Assembly: GCF_029227915.1 (NCBI RefSeq)
Contig: NC_079876.1
Coordinates: 24,888,328-24,952,327 of the forward strand
Length of the DNA: 64,000 bases
Direction: 5' to 3'
DNA from: Hydractinia symbiolongicarpus
Taxonomy: Eukaryota > Cnidaria > Hydrozoa > Anthoathecata > Hydractiniidae
Of this stretch, positions 32,616 to 46,416 are shown piece after piece. Position numbers and translations under genes: made by a program. The notes under the pieces were generated by a model. The model was not told where the DNA came from. It was given only the letters and a program-made list of their open reading frames with translations, and made no database searches. How positions within the stretch are numbered: position 1 is the stretch's first letter; the number at the start of each line of letters is the position of its first letter.

Positions 32616-35600
32616 TTATTGCATTTCATTTTTTGCGAACGAAACGCGCAAGTGACTTGACTCATTTAATTTTTTGTTGTGGAGTTTCTAAAAATAAATC
32701 AATTAATTAAAATAAGTACTTCGGATATTATAACGAATGATATTAGCTGGACATTGCACAGATATCTTAAAATTACGGTTGATTCAATGAAAATAAAACA
32801 AGAAGAAACTATTAACCCCCTTTCCCCGTAATTAAGTCACATGGGAAATGTTGCCCCTTGACCAGCAATTTTGAAAATCTATGTTTTATCTAATTCTAAA
32901 AACAGCAATTGTTTTTGACTGATCTGAGGTCTGAGGGTACTGAGAAAATTTTTTTAGCTACTTACTATTAAGCAGACGATGGCTTCCTCCACAGAACTCA
33001 TTTGCATGAGCGCCATTCGGCGGTCTTTTGGGAAAAACCTGAAGTTCGAGATGGAACCGTTCTCGGAAAACATTTCCTGGAGTTCTTCTTCGCTTACAGA
33101 CTCCCTGAAATAACCAAATTTAATACTATTACACTTTAGCGGCAATTGTAGCTGGCTATACGAGATCCTGTTTGAACTTTTTGGTAAAATTAATTATAGA
33201 AATAGAACTATAGCAACGATTTCACTTTAAAATTAACTGAATTTTAAATATTTAGACAATAATTTTATCAGACTTAAAATTTTGCAAACAGACAGGTAGC
33301 CCATTCCCCACGCTAATATAATCTGAAATCAAAATTAAGTAAATATAGGGGTATATTTTTAGTAAAACTCACTTTATTGTGAATTACACAAACTATTACC
33401 TAACAAAAACATCGGGTAAAAAATCGATAAACTTACGGTATATTGGAAAGATGAAGAGTTCGAATTGGTTGAAAGATATTTTGAAAATTCTTTGATCCTG
33501 GTTTCTAGAGAGAATTAAACAACAATACATTTGAAGAATAGTGACATCTCGCCTAACATAACCACGATTGTCATATTGCTTTTGTTTTTATGGATTCTTT
33601 AAAGTAATTTCTATACAAAGCTATAATACTAGGGCAACTGATAATTTAAAAAATGCAATTTTATCAAGGTTTTGAAGCACACGCAAGAAAAATTACTCAT
33701 GTACGCAACAAGGTTATGTGAAAAAAAAAAAAAAATTCAAACCTATGGGTTGGATGTTAATCTATATTAAAACGCTGCAGACATAAACCTAACTCATAAA
33801 GCAAACAAAATCGTTGTTTATTTCCACAGAATAAGTAGCAGGGATGAAAATAATCCCACATATAAACTAATTAATAAGTTCTATGTCGATCAGTCATAAA
33901 ACAACATAAAGATAATTTACCTTGAATCTGTGTAAGGGGGAGTTTGAATAATCCTTAGTCAACTCCTTTCCCTCATCTTCAGCTTTCGGCATATTAACGT
34001 TATCGTGTTTCGAGCGAGATACTCTCATCTCTTGACCGTATAATGTTATGTTATTTAAGTTTTGCAGTGCTATAAGAAAGATAGATTAAACTTTCAGATT
34101 TGTTATAACCTAGTGCATTTGACGTGTCAAAATAAACTTCTTGATTTCTTAACCTTTTCAATTTTCAATTAACAGGCAAAAAAACATTTTGTAGAAAAAA
34201 GTTAATAGTAAAGTTATTCAGTAGTAGGCTGCGTCAGCTAGTTATAAAATTTTCCTTGACAAAACAAAAATTCTGGATGCATGACAAAAATATTTTATTT
34301 ACTAATAAGGCAATTACCTGTTGATGCTTGTGATGGGTCAGCAAATTGTATTAATGCAGTATCCTTTTTATTGAATAAAATTTTTACACGTTGCACGTCA
34401 CCATAATGACCTAATAGGTGAAGAAATAACTTTTATCAGTACTAAATAACCCTGAAACAAGACCAAATTGTTCTTGACGTGATATGTGAAAATTGTATAT
34501 ATTTGCATTACATTACAGCAAAATTTTTAGGACCATTTTTATGATGCTGATAAAAAACACAAATATTTACATTCGAATTGTTGCTGACATTGTGTTTTTA
34601 ACACACTATTAAAACACAGAAGAGATAACTGCTAAGAAACATTTTAAAATAGATAACGAATATATTACGAACACAATAGGTGCAACAGAAATCATTCTAT
34701 ACAACATACCGAAAAGAATGAACAAGTCATCACAAGTTATTTCCTATAGAAGAAGAAAGACACAATATCAGAATACACAGTTAAGATTAAAGAATTTAAT
34801 ACAACAGCAGAGTTGTGTGATGGAATGCAAGTTTCGAAGAAAGCAGAAGAAAATTAAGCTATGATTAAAACAAACAAACCAAGTATGACACAACACTACA
34901 TACTCAATGGGGCTAGGAAACAACTGTTGGTTTTCGACTTTAGTGATATACACGTAAGTCGAGCTCATGGTGGTGAAGAGCAAACTGGCTATTTTTCCGG
35001 CATGTACGTAATTTACAGACTCAAATATATAGATATATCTAGAAATTTTATCTTCTCCAGCCTTGGTCATGTTTTCATCCAGAATGAGTCTCGCTGAAAT
35101 ATTTATTTGCAGTATATTTTTTCGAAAAAAAAAATTAAACTAGCGAGCTAAGTACACTGGTCAGTTCATTGCGCAAAACGCGTTTGTTGGATTTTTAATA
35201 TGGGCGCAGGATATACGGAATGTGAGCATTTTAACCAGCTTGTAGCTCTTTATTATACTTAGCTAATCACAAAATGTAGCTTTAGGATCCTACACATATA
35301 CAAACTCACTTCTTCAGTCAAATTGCTGACAAGTAGAACGCTGCCATGGCGGCTTCCCATGCCGTGATGATGATGGCCCATCATTTGTTGACCAAAATTC
35401 ATGTTGGAGCCAGGGCTAACATTACCCATCATACCAGGAAAACCACCTCCTACTAGAGGAATGAATTGAACAAGAATATAAAGGTCATCCTTTATAATTC
35501 TCACCAGAACTCAACAATTACACATGGGAATGCCCATGCCCATTGTGTTAACAAAAATTTTCCTGACATTTTTTATTAGATGTTTGCTGTAATTTAAACT

Positions 35601-38600
35601 TACAAATGTTTTGCTTTTATTTTCTTTACTTCACAAAAACAAAATAAAAAATTGTCTACATGAAACGCAAGTTCGCAAGTTTTTTCCTTACATGAAATAA
35701 AGTGAATTAGAGTAAAGTCATTGCATAGTTCAGAGCACAATAAGGGAGTATTGTTCGAGTTCCAAAATATTTCTTTAGTGGGAAAAGCAAAATTAAAACA
35801 TCAAAATAAAAGATATGTGCTATTTAAATTTATTGTTTCAAAATTTAGATAAAAGAGGCCTTGGATTTTTATCAAAATGAAAGCGAGCTTTACAAGTAGT
35901 TTTATATACATTTTTATTTTAAAACAATTATTTACAGAAAATGTTCCTTTTACTATTCAGAAAAATCTCCCATGTGAGATATAAACTAGGGTAGTCAAAA
36001 AAACTAAGTATTTTTAAACTAGAAAAGTGTCTTCAACTTACAGTTTAATCCTTGAGGAAAAAGTTGTGGTGGAAAAGATCCCGGGACTGGAAGCATTCCA
36101 GGATTCATTTGTGCTTGAATTGCTTGTATCTGTGCATTCATTGGGTCTAGGCTTTGTCGATCAGGTTTAGTAAAATCTCTACAACAAAGAAAAATAATAT
36201 ATTAGAATTAAATTTCTGTGACAACGTTTTTTACAACCGGTTCCTCAAATTTTTAAGCTAGAAATAGCACATATACATAACATAGTAAACCTAAATAGTC
36301 TCCTAAAACATTGCTCATGGTGGTGACATTTGACATAACAAAACCAACCATCTCACCTCATTTTATCGTTATTATATTTAACAACCAGCTCAGTCATTTT
36401 GGAGAATTCAACATGTAGTGTGTTGCAACCATTGTATATGTTTTGGTGGTCAAAAAGTGTTTTGGCAGCTGCTGCCTCTTTCGGATTAGAGTACTGGATC
36501 AATGCATGGTACTGATCATTGCGAATAAACGTGACAATCTTTTGAAGGTCCCCACAACGCTGAAAAACCTAAAAAATATAACAGGAGACTACAGTGGAAT
36601 ATCAAACACAGTAACCTATGATTTTATTTAAAAGTTAAAAATTAGCAGCTGAAGTACTCATAAAAAGCAGTCAGTTTTGAATAACATTGAAGCTATAGGA
36701 ATTGGTTATATCAATAGAACATACAAAAACTAAGTGAACAGCTAGTAGAAAAGACAAAAGTGAAAATAAACAAAAATCAAAACAAAATCAATATTTTTTT
36801 AAAATTTAGAGTATCTATAGTATGTGTGCATCAGGCAGTTTTTTTATTCCCTTTATAAAGCTATACATATTATTCGCATTATCTCAATATGTTAGGCTGT
36901 TATAGTTAGAAGTTTATATGCTGAAGAAATATAAATGCAAAAAATTTAATACAAGCACATTCTCTCTTAGAAACACAAAACACCTGAACAAAATAATTTT
37001 TTTGAAAACAAAATTGAAAACATACCTGTTGTAGTACTTCAATTGTGACAGGATATATGATGTTTGAAACAATTACTTTTAATACGCGACCACTTTGTCG
37101 GCCAGAGTCTGCACTACCACCATTTTGCTGGTCTACATCTCTGTTTTGATTATTTGTTCGAAGCTCTTGATGTTGAGAAAACTGTAAGAAGACCTAACAA
37201 AAGTACCAGAACAAAATTTATGTAAAGGATAATACTTTTCAGTCATAGCCCACAAACAGAAAGGATTGTCAATCTCATTTTTGAGTAAAAATATAGGAGA
37301 ATTGGGAACTTCTGGGCAGAACATGTTTTGAATAACAAGGATATTCTAGAAAAGGCAGTCTTTGCAGAGGAGGTCAAATGTAAAGTTGAGATAAATTAAG
37401 TAGTTTCATGGTGTGGAAACTGTAACAAGATTTGTTAACAGCCAAGACGTTTCTAAGCAAAAACAAGCAAAACTTACAGGTGTATTTCGGACAGTAGGTG
37501 AAACGTATGTGTAATAATTTATCATAGTTTTTGCGCTATCAACGTCCTGAAGTTCGAGAAATGCTTGAGATTTATTTTTCATTAAAAGCATATTAGTGAC
37601 TCTACCAAAAGGTAGTCCAAGTGCTTTTACTTCGGCTTCATTTGCATCATGCGGAAGTTGACGAATGTGTATAACTTTAGACGGTGTTTGTTGCTCATGT
37701 TTAACCTAACAAACAAAGTAAACTTAAAACAAGGTTTACTATGTTATAATATACTACAGATATGTTAATCAAAAGCTGCACTTACTTTTTTATTATTTTC
37801 CATATCGTTTAAATCATCCGGGTGTGTACGCTAAAAAAAAAGGTATCAGGTTATCAGTAAGAACGTCAAGGTATTATCTTTTATATATCTTAAAAGTATC
37901 TTTACATAAAACTCTGAAAGTTTAATAGTGCATACAAAGCATGGAAGTAGAACTTAATTTAATAATTTAATTTCCTAACTTGATATTAACATATTCCATG
38001 CTGCTCTTAATTAATTAAAAATGCAGTAGAAAATACAAGAAATGCAAGGCTGCTTCTGGAATATCAAACAAATATCTGTTTAGACTTACAATATCATTTT
38101 GAAAAAAGAGTTATGATGGTTGATAGTGTTAGATAAGTGTTAATTGATAGTCTAAGTGTCAAATGCATTACAGGGTGTCTAAATTTACTAAATCAAATTT
38201 AGTCGTTCAGACTTAGTATTATTACAACACTTTTTTATGCGTCAGTGGCTACCCATTGTTAGGAAATGCATCTCTGACTATATATACAATTTTTTGTTAT
38301 TGAGTTTATTTCATAATTAGGCTCACATGAAGGTAAGTTAATTACAAAGATTAAGGTTGTTAAGTTAATTCAGTATGGAACAATAAAATAAATTTCAGGT
38401 GTTTTATGGATTGTAAAATTGTTAATCTTGATATAGCTTAGAGACCTCCATCAGCTCTAACAGCAAAAAAACACCCAGCTGAAATTCATTTTTTGAGGGT
38501 TTGAGTTAGGGTAACATCTACAAATAGGGTAATGATTACAGAAAAAATTCTTTATGAGTTCAAATAAATACAATTCTTGCATCACTGCCTGGCCACTAAG

Positions 38601-40632
38601 CCATTATGCACACTTGAGAGTTCGGCTATTAGCATAAAATTATCTCAATTATTATTAACAACAAACATGTCGGTAAGAAAGTGGCACACAAGTGAAAAAC
38701 ACTGCTGTTACATTAAAGATATATTTGTAAAATTTCATTACCCTTGGCTAAAGATTAGGGAACTATTGTTATCTCGAAATTTGTGGCCTGTATCAGAATA
38801 ATGGCACCAATTAAAAAGGAAACCCATTCAGCCATACTAAAAAATGAAGCTGAATCAAAATTACAGCTTCCTACATTGTATGAGAAGTATACTTAATTTA
38901 CAAATAAAATGAGAAAGTAAAAAACACACTGGGATATGGTAGTAAATAATTAACGCATGTAGATATTTTAAAAATATAGCTTAAAATATGGTGTGATGTA
39001 CCAAAATTAGTCAAGGTGTATGAAGCTTAATCTTATTCAAACCAAATGCTCGCTAACACATCAGAATATTACTGAAAAATATTGCTTTACAATAATTTTT
39101 CAATGTTTTACAATATTTTATATTTGAAACAAAAATCGTGTCAAACCATTGTTTAGATATTCTTGTTGAGGTGAATTAGTCCAAACCAAATTGAATTAAT
39201 TCACCTCAATAAAAATATCAAAACAATAGGTATATTTGCATATTATATTTTTTTTTCTTTTTGTACATGGATAAAAAAATTATAAAAAATGACTTATATT
39301 CTTCTCAAATATTCTTTATGTGTAAGCCCTGCTTTAATATTTGTACAGAAAATTAAAAAATATTTTCTTTTACCAGCAAGCAGCTGATTTCACTTTCACT
39401 GAAAAAAGAATTTTGATAACAATGTTTAATTGTTTAAATTTAGAACAAAAAAATCTGTTTATAAATGATTTCACTTAATAAATGAGCAGATATTTTTTAA
39501 CTAATCAAAACATTCAGTTACATTTGACCTTGGAATGAAAACAATAAAACATGCACAAATAGCAGACACCATTAAAATATTTCAACACAACTTGAGGCAT
39601 TAACTTGAACCAACCCACATTGAAGGTAAAGGAAACTATTTCTGCCAAATGATATGATTGCTTTATCAAATTAGAATTAGATTTGAACATCCTTTTTAAA
39701 TCTCAAGGTAGTGTGAAAAGCCACAACGAAAACATGTTAAACTATTGGTTAACACCCAGTGCACTCATGAATGTTCACAAGTTGCAGACTCAGACAGGTA
39801 GTTTACACAGTGCTCACCTTTCATAACCAATCATGCAGAGTATAAGCATTATCTACTGAATGAAACCTTTCAAAATAAGAAGTTTATAAACTTATAAAAT
39901 CTCAGCAGTTTGTGGATTTTTAAACTCAGGCCTGCTAGAGGCTACTTATAACAATCAACATAACCTACCACCTCTTCATTTAGTTGCAACATCTCCATGT
40001 TCAGCTAAGTTTATGCTTCAATAACTGTCTACTTACTTAAATAAACTTATTGTTTACAAACAAAACGTCTATAAGCGTTTAGTGGGATAGGCTGTTAAAC
40101 TTATAAAGCATGGTGGTGATTCCTTTACTTAGGAATAATGGGATAGGCCATGTCATATTACAAATAATAATGGCTGTTTAAGTTTAAATTAAAAAGGGGG
40201 AGTGCATGTATTGTCTTTTCACATAATGCACACACATGCACATGACAAGAGAATTAGATAAAGCTGGCCAGAGCTAAATATTTTAGGAAATTTATCAATT
40301 CTTTAGTATCCAGCTAAACTGAGCTCTGCTCCTTACTTGCATGTACATTTGTGGATAAAAAATCACGAACTAATTTTAACGCTTGTTATAATTTGAGCGT
40401 CTACCAGAGCTTATGTGCAAACAACAGAAAAAAAGATAAAAAAACATGCAACTTTATCCATAGGTCATATGTTCGCCCTTCTACACAATAATTTTTTTTA
40501 TTCATCTTTTAAGACAAACTATTAATCTGCAGCTATCTATACTAGCTACATACACGTGCAAAACACAGTAGAAATTAAAGTACTCACCTTATTTCCAACA
40601 GAATTGCGATTAGCCAGTGAATTATCACTCAT
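32616..40632 (-). CDS. PTBP1: Polypyrimidine tract-binding protein (hnRNP I), complete, 13 exons
   Basis: Nuclear RNA-binding splicing regulator with four RRMs that recognises CU-rich RNA. Coding exons: 40632-40588, 37830-37786, 37705-37478, 37193-37026, 36568-36357, 36178-36042, 35452-35310, 34743-34710, 34410-34318, 34069-33921, 33504-33437, 33104-32966, 32687-32616. Every junction is GT-AG, all phases close and the total is 510 aa, close to the vertebrate protein (about 530). RRM1 starts [23 protein letters not shown]2 [23 protein letters not shown]3 [20 protein letters not shown] and RRM4 [20 protein letters not shown]. The protein ends [12 protein letters not shown]. The long first intron (about 2.8 kb) holds only repeats. 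The 34-nt exon in RRM3 matches in size and position the vertebrate exon whose skipping autoregulates PTBP1. The animal family also includes PTBP2/3; an invertebrate single-copy orthologue is implied. Confidence 0.93.
34710..34743 (-). other. PTBP1: 34-nt frame-shifting micro-exon in PTBP1 RRM3
   Basis: Encodes [11 protein letters not shown] plus one base. Skipping it would shift the frame (34 is not a multiple of 3). The intron just upstream ends in TCTTTCTTCTTCTATAG, rich in UCUU-type PTB sites. Confidence 0.8.
39156..39219. repeat. Hairpin/MITE-like inverted repeat in PTBP1 intron 1
   Basis: GATATTCTTGTTGAGGTGAA at the left pairs with TTCACCTCAATAAAAATATC at the right, about 23-bp arms with a few mismatches around an 18-nt centre. 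Confidence 0.7.
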
Positions 40633-43600
40633 AGCAGGCAAGGCCCTAAGGAAGAAGGAACCATGGTGAAAAGCAAGAAGCTCAGCAGACAGAGAAGCAA
40701 CAGAAATATACTAAGCAGTAACCACCAACTGCTCGTAGAATGAAAACCATGGAGCGTGAAGTGGACAGCGCCCCGTAAAACAGAAAGAGTACTTTGCACC
40801 GGGTTGTCAATAAATCTATGTAAACAAACGAAAAGACATCTGCTACTCGTACGGCTCAGGGTATCCCCATTATTTAAGGCAGATTTCTGTCAGAAACACA
40901 CCATTTGTTACTTATTGGGACAGGATTTGACTTTTTTAAGTGTTAAAAAATGGTTTGTAATCCCTATTAAAATTGTAGCGCCGTTAGTTTGTAGAGCTTG
41001 AAAATATTGCACAGATTTTTATTTTGTTATGAAAGACCAACTACGAGAAGACTAATTGAACATGTGGCGCGGCGATAAATTTTTTTGAAAAAACTTTTTA
41101 CATATCAACAACACATTGCATTGTGGGTCATAAAAACTGCTTCGCTTCTGGGACAAAAAGGGGGAGAGGCGACAAGAGCGTATATTCTAAGCTTTTATTG
41201 ACCACATCATTTTTTACTTTAACGCCCTTTTATAAACTCCTCTATTTATTTAAAGTTATCGAAATTTTAAATGTTTTTTTGACGCAACCAGCTCCACGGG
41301 TATAACAATATATATGTGCTGTTGCAAAAAGTAGATTTTAAATTTTTTCTTTTTTTCCAGGAAATGACTATAACATTTAAAAAAGAACCAAAATAGAAAG
41401 AAAAAAAAATAAACATTGGCAAAATTCCTTATGCTTTTGTTACACGGATTCATAAATTGTAAGCATATTCGAGCTTTGCTTGGGCGATTGCGAAGACGCT
41501 GTTTACTGTTGGGGTTGTTTCTGTGGTTGAACAAATTTATGCGATACATATTTCCACTGTAAAACAATTTTATCTGGCGTAAATTTAAGATTTGCGATTT
41601 TTTGATGCTCCACAGTTGCCGCCCCAGATTTCAGTATCTCAATTTTCTTGCATAATGTAACGTTTATGTACAACTTTCCCCGGGTTTCAAAGCAAGCGTG
41701 CCTACGCGTGACTCGTTCTGGCAGATCCGTTTATCCATTGAGTTTTTTCGCTATAATTAGAGGTTTTTGCGCGAAAAAAAGCGACAACAAATACCAATTT
41801 GAACTAGTTTTTATTGACCACAAACGCTAATAAATCTCAAATTTTAACAGTACCTTAATTTTTACGCGCATTTCTTTTTTTTCTTTTTTTGAAACATCGC
41901 ATTATGAACGTACTTATGATAAAAAAGACGCCAGTAATGAGTTTATTTTTAAAAATATTTCTTTTTGCGCATGTGATACGACTTGGGTTTTTTAAGGGTG
42001 CTTACATTTTCGTTCAACGCAACTGACATGGAAAATGTTGATTAATTGCATTTACGTCTCCTAAATCTAATTTTAAAAATTTAAAAGCAAAAAAAGTCTG
42101 ATATATTTGCAGTCATTCGTCATAAATTTTGGGAGTATTTAATTTAGCGAATAAGCGAATGACCAAAATGGAATATTTGGTGGGAATTTAATTTGGCGAA
42201 TACAAAATGTTTTTGGCGTGGATTTATTTCGGCGAATGACACAAAGAAATGATTTTTTTGCCTTGAAATGTTTTCTTAATTAAAAAAAAATATTTTTTTA
42301 AATTCGGCAGAGATTTAATGCAATCCTCGCCAAAAGTTATCCACTTAAGGTAACAATCAGCAGTAAAAGGGGCATTACGTTACAATCCAAACTGCTGGTA
42401 CTAGCCCAGTGGGATTATAAACGAGAAAAAAAGCAGCGATTAAGATGTATCTCCAAAGAACAAAATACCCATAAGAAATTTTGGCAGAAAAAAAATTTAG
42501 CAGATTTGACAAAATACAACCAAATAAAATATCTGCAAAACTCTATTTTTTCACCTTCCACCAAATAAATTTCCTGTTAAAAGTAACTTGTTAACATTCT
42601 CAATTAGGCCTAAAAGAGTGCAAGTGGCAAAATTTTGTCTATCTAAAGAGATTTTAATTTTGCTGGTTGATTAGCAAGGAGACACTAAATTTTTCTTACC
42701 ACTAGGATATCGAAATATGCAAGGTGGAAAAAATCACCCTGGGTCACTAACGAACTTCCTGCGATCAGAATATTGCCGGCTCTTTTTGTTTTGTTTCTAT
42801 CTTCTCTTGTTTTTTACCAACAAGAAACCAGGAAATACTTTGTTTAAAGCGTTAATTATTTTACCACACAAAAGGGTTAGACATAAAACATGCTTCCTAC
42901 TTCTTGGTCGATTTAATTCGGTGTTCTCAAATTATTGTATTAATTGGTGGATTTAATTTTTAGAAATATAGGAATATCTGCTTGCGTCCAAACTGCTATT
43001 TTTTGTGAAACCGATATAAAAGGTGTATTTTGCGGCGTTTGGAATAACTTTCAATTAAGAGTGAGGAAATGACTTAAGATTTGATTTTGCAAATCATGTC
43101 TTAGCTTTTTATATATTTTTGAAAAAAAATTGTGGCTAACGTAATAGCTAGCTTTTTTTTATTAGCTATTTACAGTTTTTCTCTTGGATTGGCAGCAATT
43201 GTGCTAATCACTAAATTTATCACTAATTCTGATTTGAGATTTATGAAACCCACCATGGCGATTTTTACGTGAACTAGGTCCTATTAAAAAAAGGGGGAGA
43301 ATCTTTGTTGAATTTTGAGTGACAAATACAAAGAGTTGTGTGGTAAATGTAGGTTTTAATAATTTTTATTGGCCATTTGTAATTTAATTGAATTGCTTCA
43401 AATTTTCTATTTATTAATCATCATACGATTCAACTTATTTGTCCAGCACAAGCTGAACACCATGGTATTGAAAACAAAAAGGTTTAAATGAGACAGAAAG
43501 TGCAACTCATGAACCATATTAACAGCTAACCAAAGAACGTAATAAAGTGATGATTTGCAAAGTAATACCTAGAAAATGCAGAAGAGGGATTCTACTTTTT

Positions 43601-45257
43601 CCAAATATATCTTTATGGAAAACCAAAACAGAGTAAGCAGTCTAGATTTATTGGAAAAACGGTTAGAAAATAGTTAAATTTTGGTAGTAAGAGATAAGAT
43701 ATATTTGAAACAAGAAGAATGCCAAGCAACAACTGTTTTACCACAAAAGACCAGTAAAATCAAAAAAAGGTAAGGCAAAACTACAGTTCATTGTATTAAT
43801 ACGTAGTAACAGCAAAGCTGAAATATAAAGACTACACAGATAGTAAGAAAAAGATAAGAACCATACCTTCACGGGAAACACGTTTATTAGAAAAGTAAGG
43901 AGAATAGCGTCAAAGAGTACAGAATCCTACAAACGTGTGTCACACAAGCATGTGAAAAGCGAAAGACAGTTTTTCCGCTGCAGCTTCGAAAGAAGCTAAA
44001 TATTAAGGAGATAAAACTGAGATGTGGGAAAAGTAACCTAGTAAAGCGAAGCAAAAGTATTTCTCCATCATATTAGGCCACGAGGTATCTAAAACGCATG
44101 GTTGATTTAGCGAAAGGGAGAACAATGCAAGCTAGCTGCAATTTTTTAATGCAATGTCTATAACAAATTTTTCGACAATCTTTAAAAAAATAGCTCAAAA
44201 ATAAAAAGTCTTATCCAACAAGTCTTAACAACTTATTGCGTACGTAATATTATCTTCTTTGCTATGATTTCGTCACTATTTGAAAAAGAGGCCAGTACAA
44301 CAGGACACATCCAACGTGATAACACGGATTTTTTAAAAATGAGCTAAAGCTCCCCCAGCCCCCTATCGCTGTCTTGGTGCCTTTAAAAGAGGATTTTTTC
44401 AAATTCCAATTGTAAATAGCGAAATAGCCAGAAAATAAATTTTTGATTTTTAATTAATTATACAGCTAATAATGTTATAAATATGCCTTAGCTAGGGTCA
44501 ATTCGGCGATTCGGTTTGACGTCATAACAATTTTTTTGGAGATGAAAAGTTTCCGTATTTTAGGTGAAGAGAGTGCAGAGCTAGACACATTTTGGAGTTT
44601 TAAGAAGAATATTAGGAAGTTTGAGCAAAGATAATTTTTTAGAGCAAAATCTAGATAAGCATAATTTCCAGACAGATTTTTATTGTGGTTACCTTTCGTT
44701 AGCTAATTATTCTTCCATTTCCACATTTTTTTGCATTCTTCCCCCCTACGAACTAGATTTGTTTTCACTCTGCAAAATTTTAAAAATGGCAGATGTAGCA
44801 CAAATGTGATTCGTCAATTAAACAAAATGTCAATCATCACTATGCCGGCAACAAAGCTGCCCCAAATCGCCGAATATAATCAAAGTTTCTGGTTTAATTT
44901 TGTTGATCTAGCTACTTACTCAATGCAACTATACTATTATGACGTCATAACCACTGAAATTTTAAATTGCTCTTATTCAATATTAGAGTAAAAATTGATA
45001 ATAAGAAGCATATCTCTGTTATCGTCTCATCACACTCTTTTATTTCAACCAAAAAAACAAAAAAATTTTGACCTTTGTTTCCCTTTATGATCTCTATTGC
45101 TTTGCTCCATTTTTCCTAAAAATCGCTCCATTACTGCCATATAAATCTTGCTTATATCCCCCCGCCCCCCAGATCATGAATCGCTTCAACTCTTTAGTTC
45201 TTCTAAATTTTAAAAAGTGTGCTCAAGCCTCTGAAAATTTATCAAATCTTTGTAACA
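40633..45257. other. Upstream region of PTBP1 and non-coding stretch
   Basis: The first few hundred bases should include the PTBP1 5' UTR and promoter; no motif is certain. At 42100-42340 a degenerate repeat recurs (TTTAATTTGGCGAAT, ATTTCGGCGAATGAC). Remaining ORFs are short and featureless. Confidence 0.35.
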
Positions 45258-45362
45258 TTAATTTTACAACCTGTTACACTTTGACAGGTTGTAAAATTAA
45301 AGTGCATACTTTGACAATGCATAGAAATGCTACATGTCAGTACTGCATGCAGGTACTGACAT
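45258..45362. repeat. Two adjacent hairpins
   Basis: The first has perfect 17-bp arms (TTAATTTTACAACCTGT, 45258-45274; right arm 45284-45300) with a 9-nt loop. The second has 10-bp arms (ATGTCAGTAC, 45334-45343; right arm 45353-45362) with a 9-nt loop. No coding capacity. Confidence 0.8.
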
Positions 45363-45773
45363 CTTAAGCCAAAATCAGCTAGGTAACTATAACCCAAGTG
45401 AGTTGTGCAGCATTGCTTAATTTTGATTACCTGATCAAGTAATTCTGCCTTGACCCCCTGCAAATAGCCACTATCAAGTTACTGAAGCCCTGGTTTACCA
45501 TACTATACTATAAATGAGGTAACCCACTTGGATTACTCAATGAAGTTAACATATGTTACTGCACCCCTTACCTTATTACACTATAAAAGAGGTCACCTAC
45601 TTGGGTATTCTCTTCATATGTGAAAACATGCACCCATATATTTCACCTGTTATAAAGTTTTAAGAAGGAAGGGCATACTCTCCATTGAAAATAAAGAATT
45701 ACAGACGAAAATTTCTAATAGAACTTTCAAAATAAAACAAAATCTGACTACGTAAAGTTTCTTGATGTGGTTT

Positions 45774-46106
45774 AGTGGCGCTGTAGATTAGTGGTTATAG
45801 CTCTCGTACTCTGTGCAGGAGACCGGGGTTCGATTCCTCTTGATGGCGATTTATCATGGGCGAGTGAATGTAACCATAGCCCTGGGTTAACCCAAGCCAT
45901 GTGAGGGAAATTGGGAAAATGGCACACAGTGTGGGCCATTGGATGTTGCCATGAGTTGTCTAGTAGAGCGCAGGCTCTAATTGGGTCTGCATTAAATACT
46001 CTAGGACTCTTCATCTAAGCCATGGCCTCTCCTGGAAATAATAGACAGGGTATATCCCTCGATATTTGTGAGACTAGCCATGTAAAATAATGCACATCTA
46101 TCTATC
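45774..46106 (+). mobile_element. tRNA-derived SINE
   Basis: Starts with a tRNA-like head holding an A-box-like stretch (CTGTAGATTAGTGGTTATAG) and a B box (GGTTCGATTCC, about 45827-45837). A roughly 260-bp unrelated body follows (GTGTGGGCCATTGGATGTTG, GCAGGCTCTAATTGGGTC), ending in an ATCT simple repeat. The TTAA-flanked element begins immediately after the tail. Confidence 0.75.
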
Positions 46107-46416
46107 TTAAAGGTTACCTACGATACTTTTACAATTGGGCGTCATATAATAGAAATTAAATTCAAAATTAAGAAAACGTTCTCCTTAATTTTTAAAAGTT
46201 CATCTACTTGAAGAAACAAGCTTTGTTAATTCATCGTTTTTACACTTGTGCTTCTTCTTCGATGTCTTCTCTGAGTGCGCATTAAAAACACCAAAATTCA
46301 AGATGGTTGCATGATACGTCACAGAATGGTTGTTCATTGGAATATTAAAGCAGTAAAGTTATTAATGTGGCGTGAATCATAAGTTACCAGCTTTTAAAAC
46401 TTGAAAATAAGAAATC

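Noticed and set aside
34861-35097. 78-codon plus-strand ORF
   Set aside because: Lies in the PTBP1 intron between exons 7 and 8, no domain, opposite strand.
44495-44955. Inverted ATTCGGCGATT / AATCGCCGAAT with two TGACGTCA sites
   Set aside because: The pairs are short and their orders do not fit a single inverted-repeat element; not enough to call a MITE or enhancer.
45774-45850. tRNA gene
   Set aside because: A and B boxes are present but there is no convincing cloverleaf or acceptor stem, and a SINE body follows directly.
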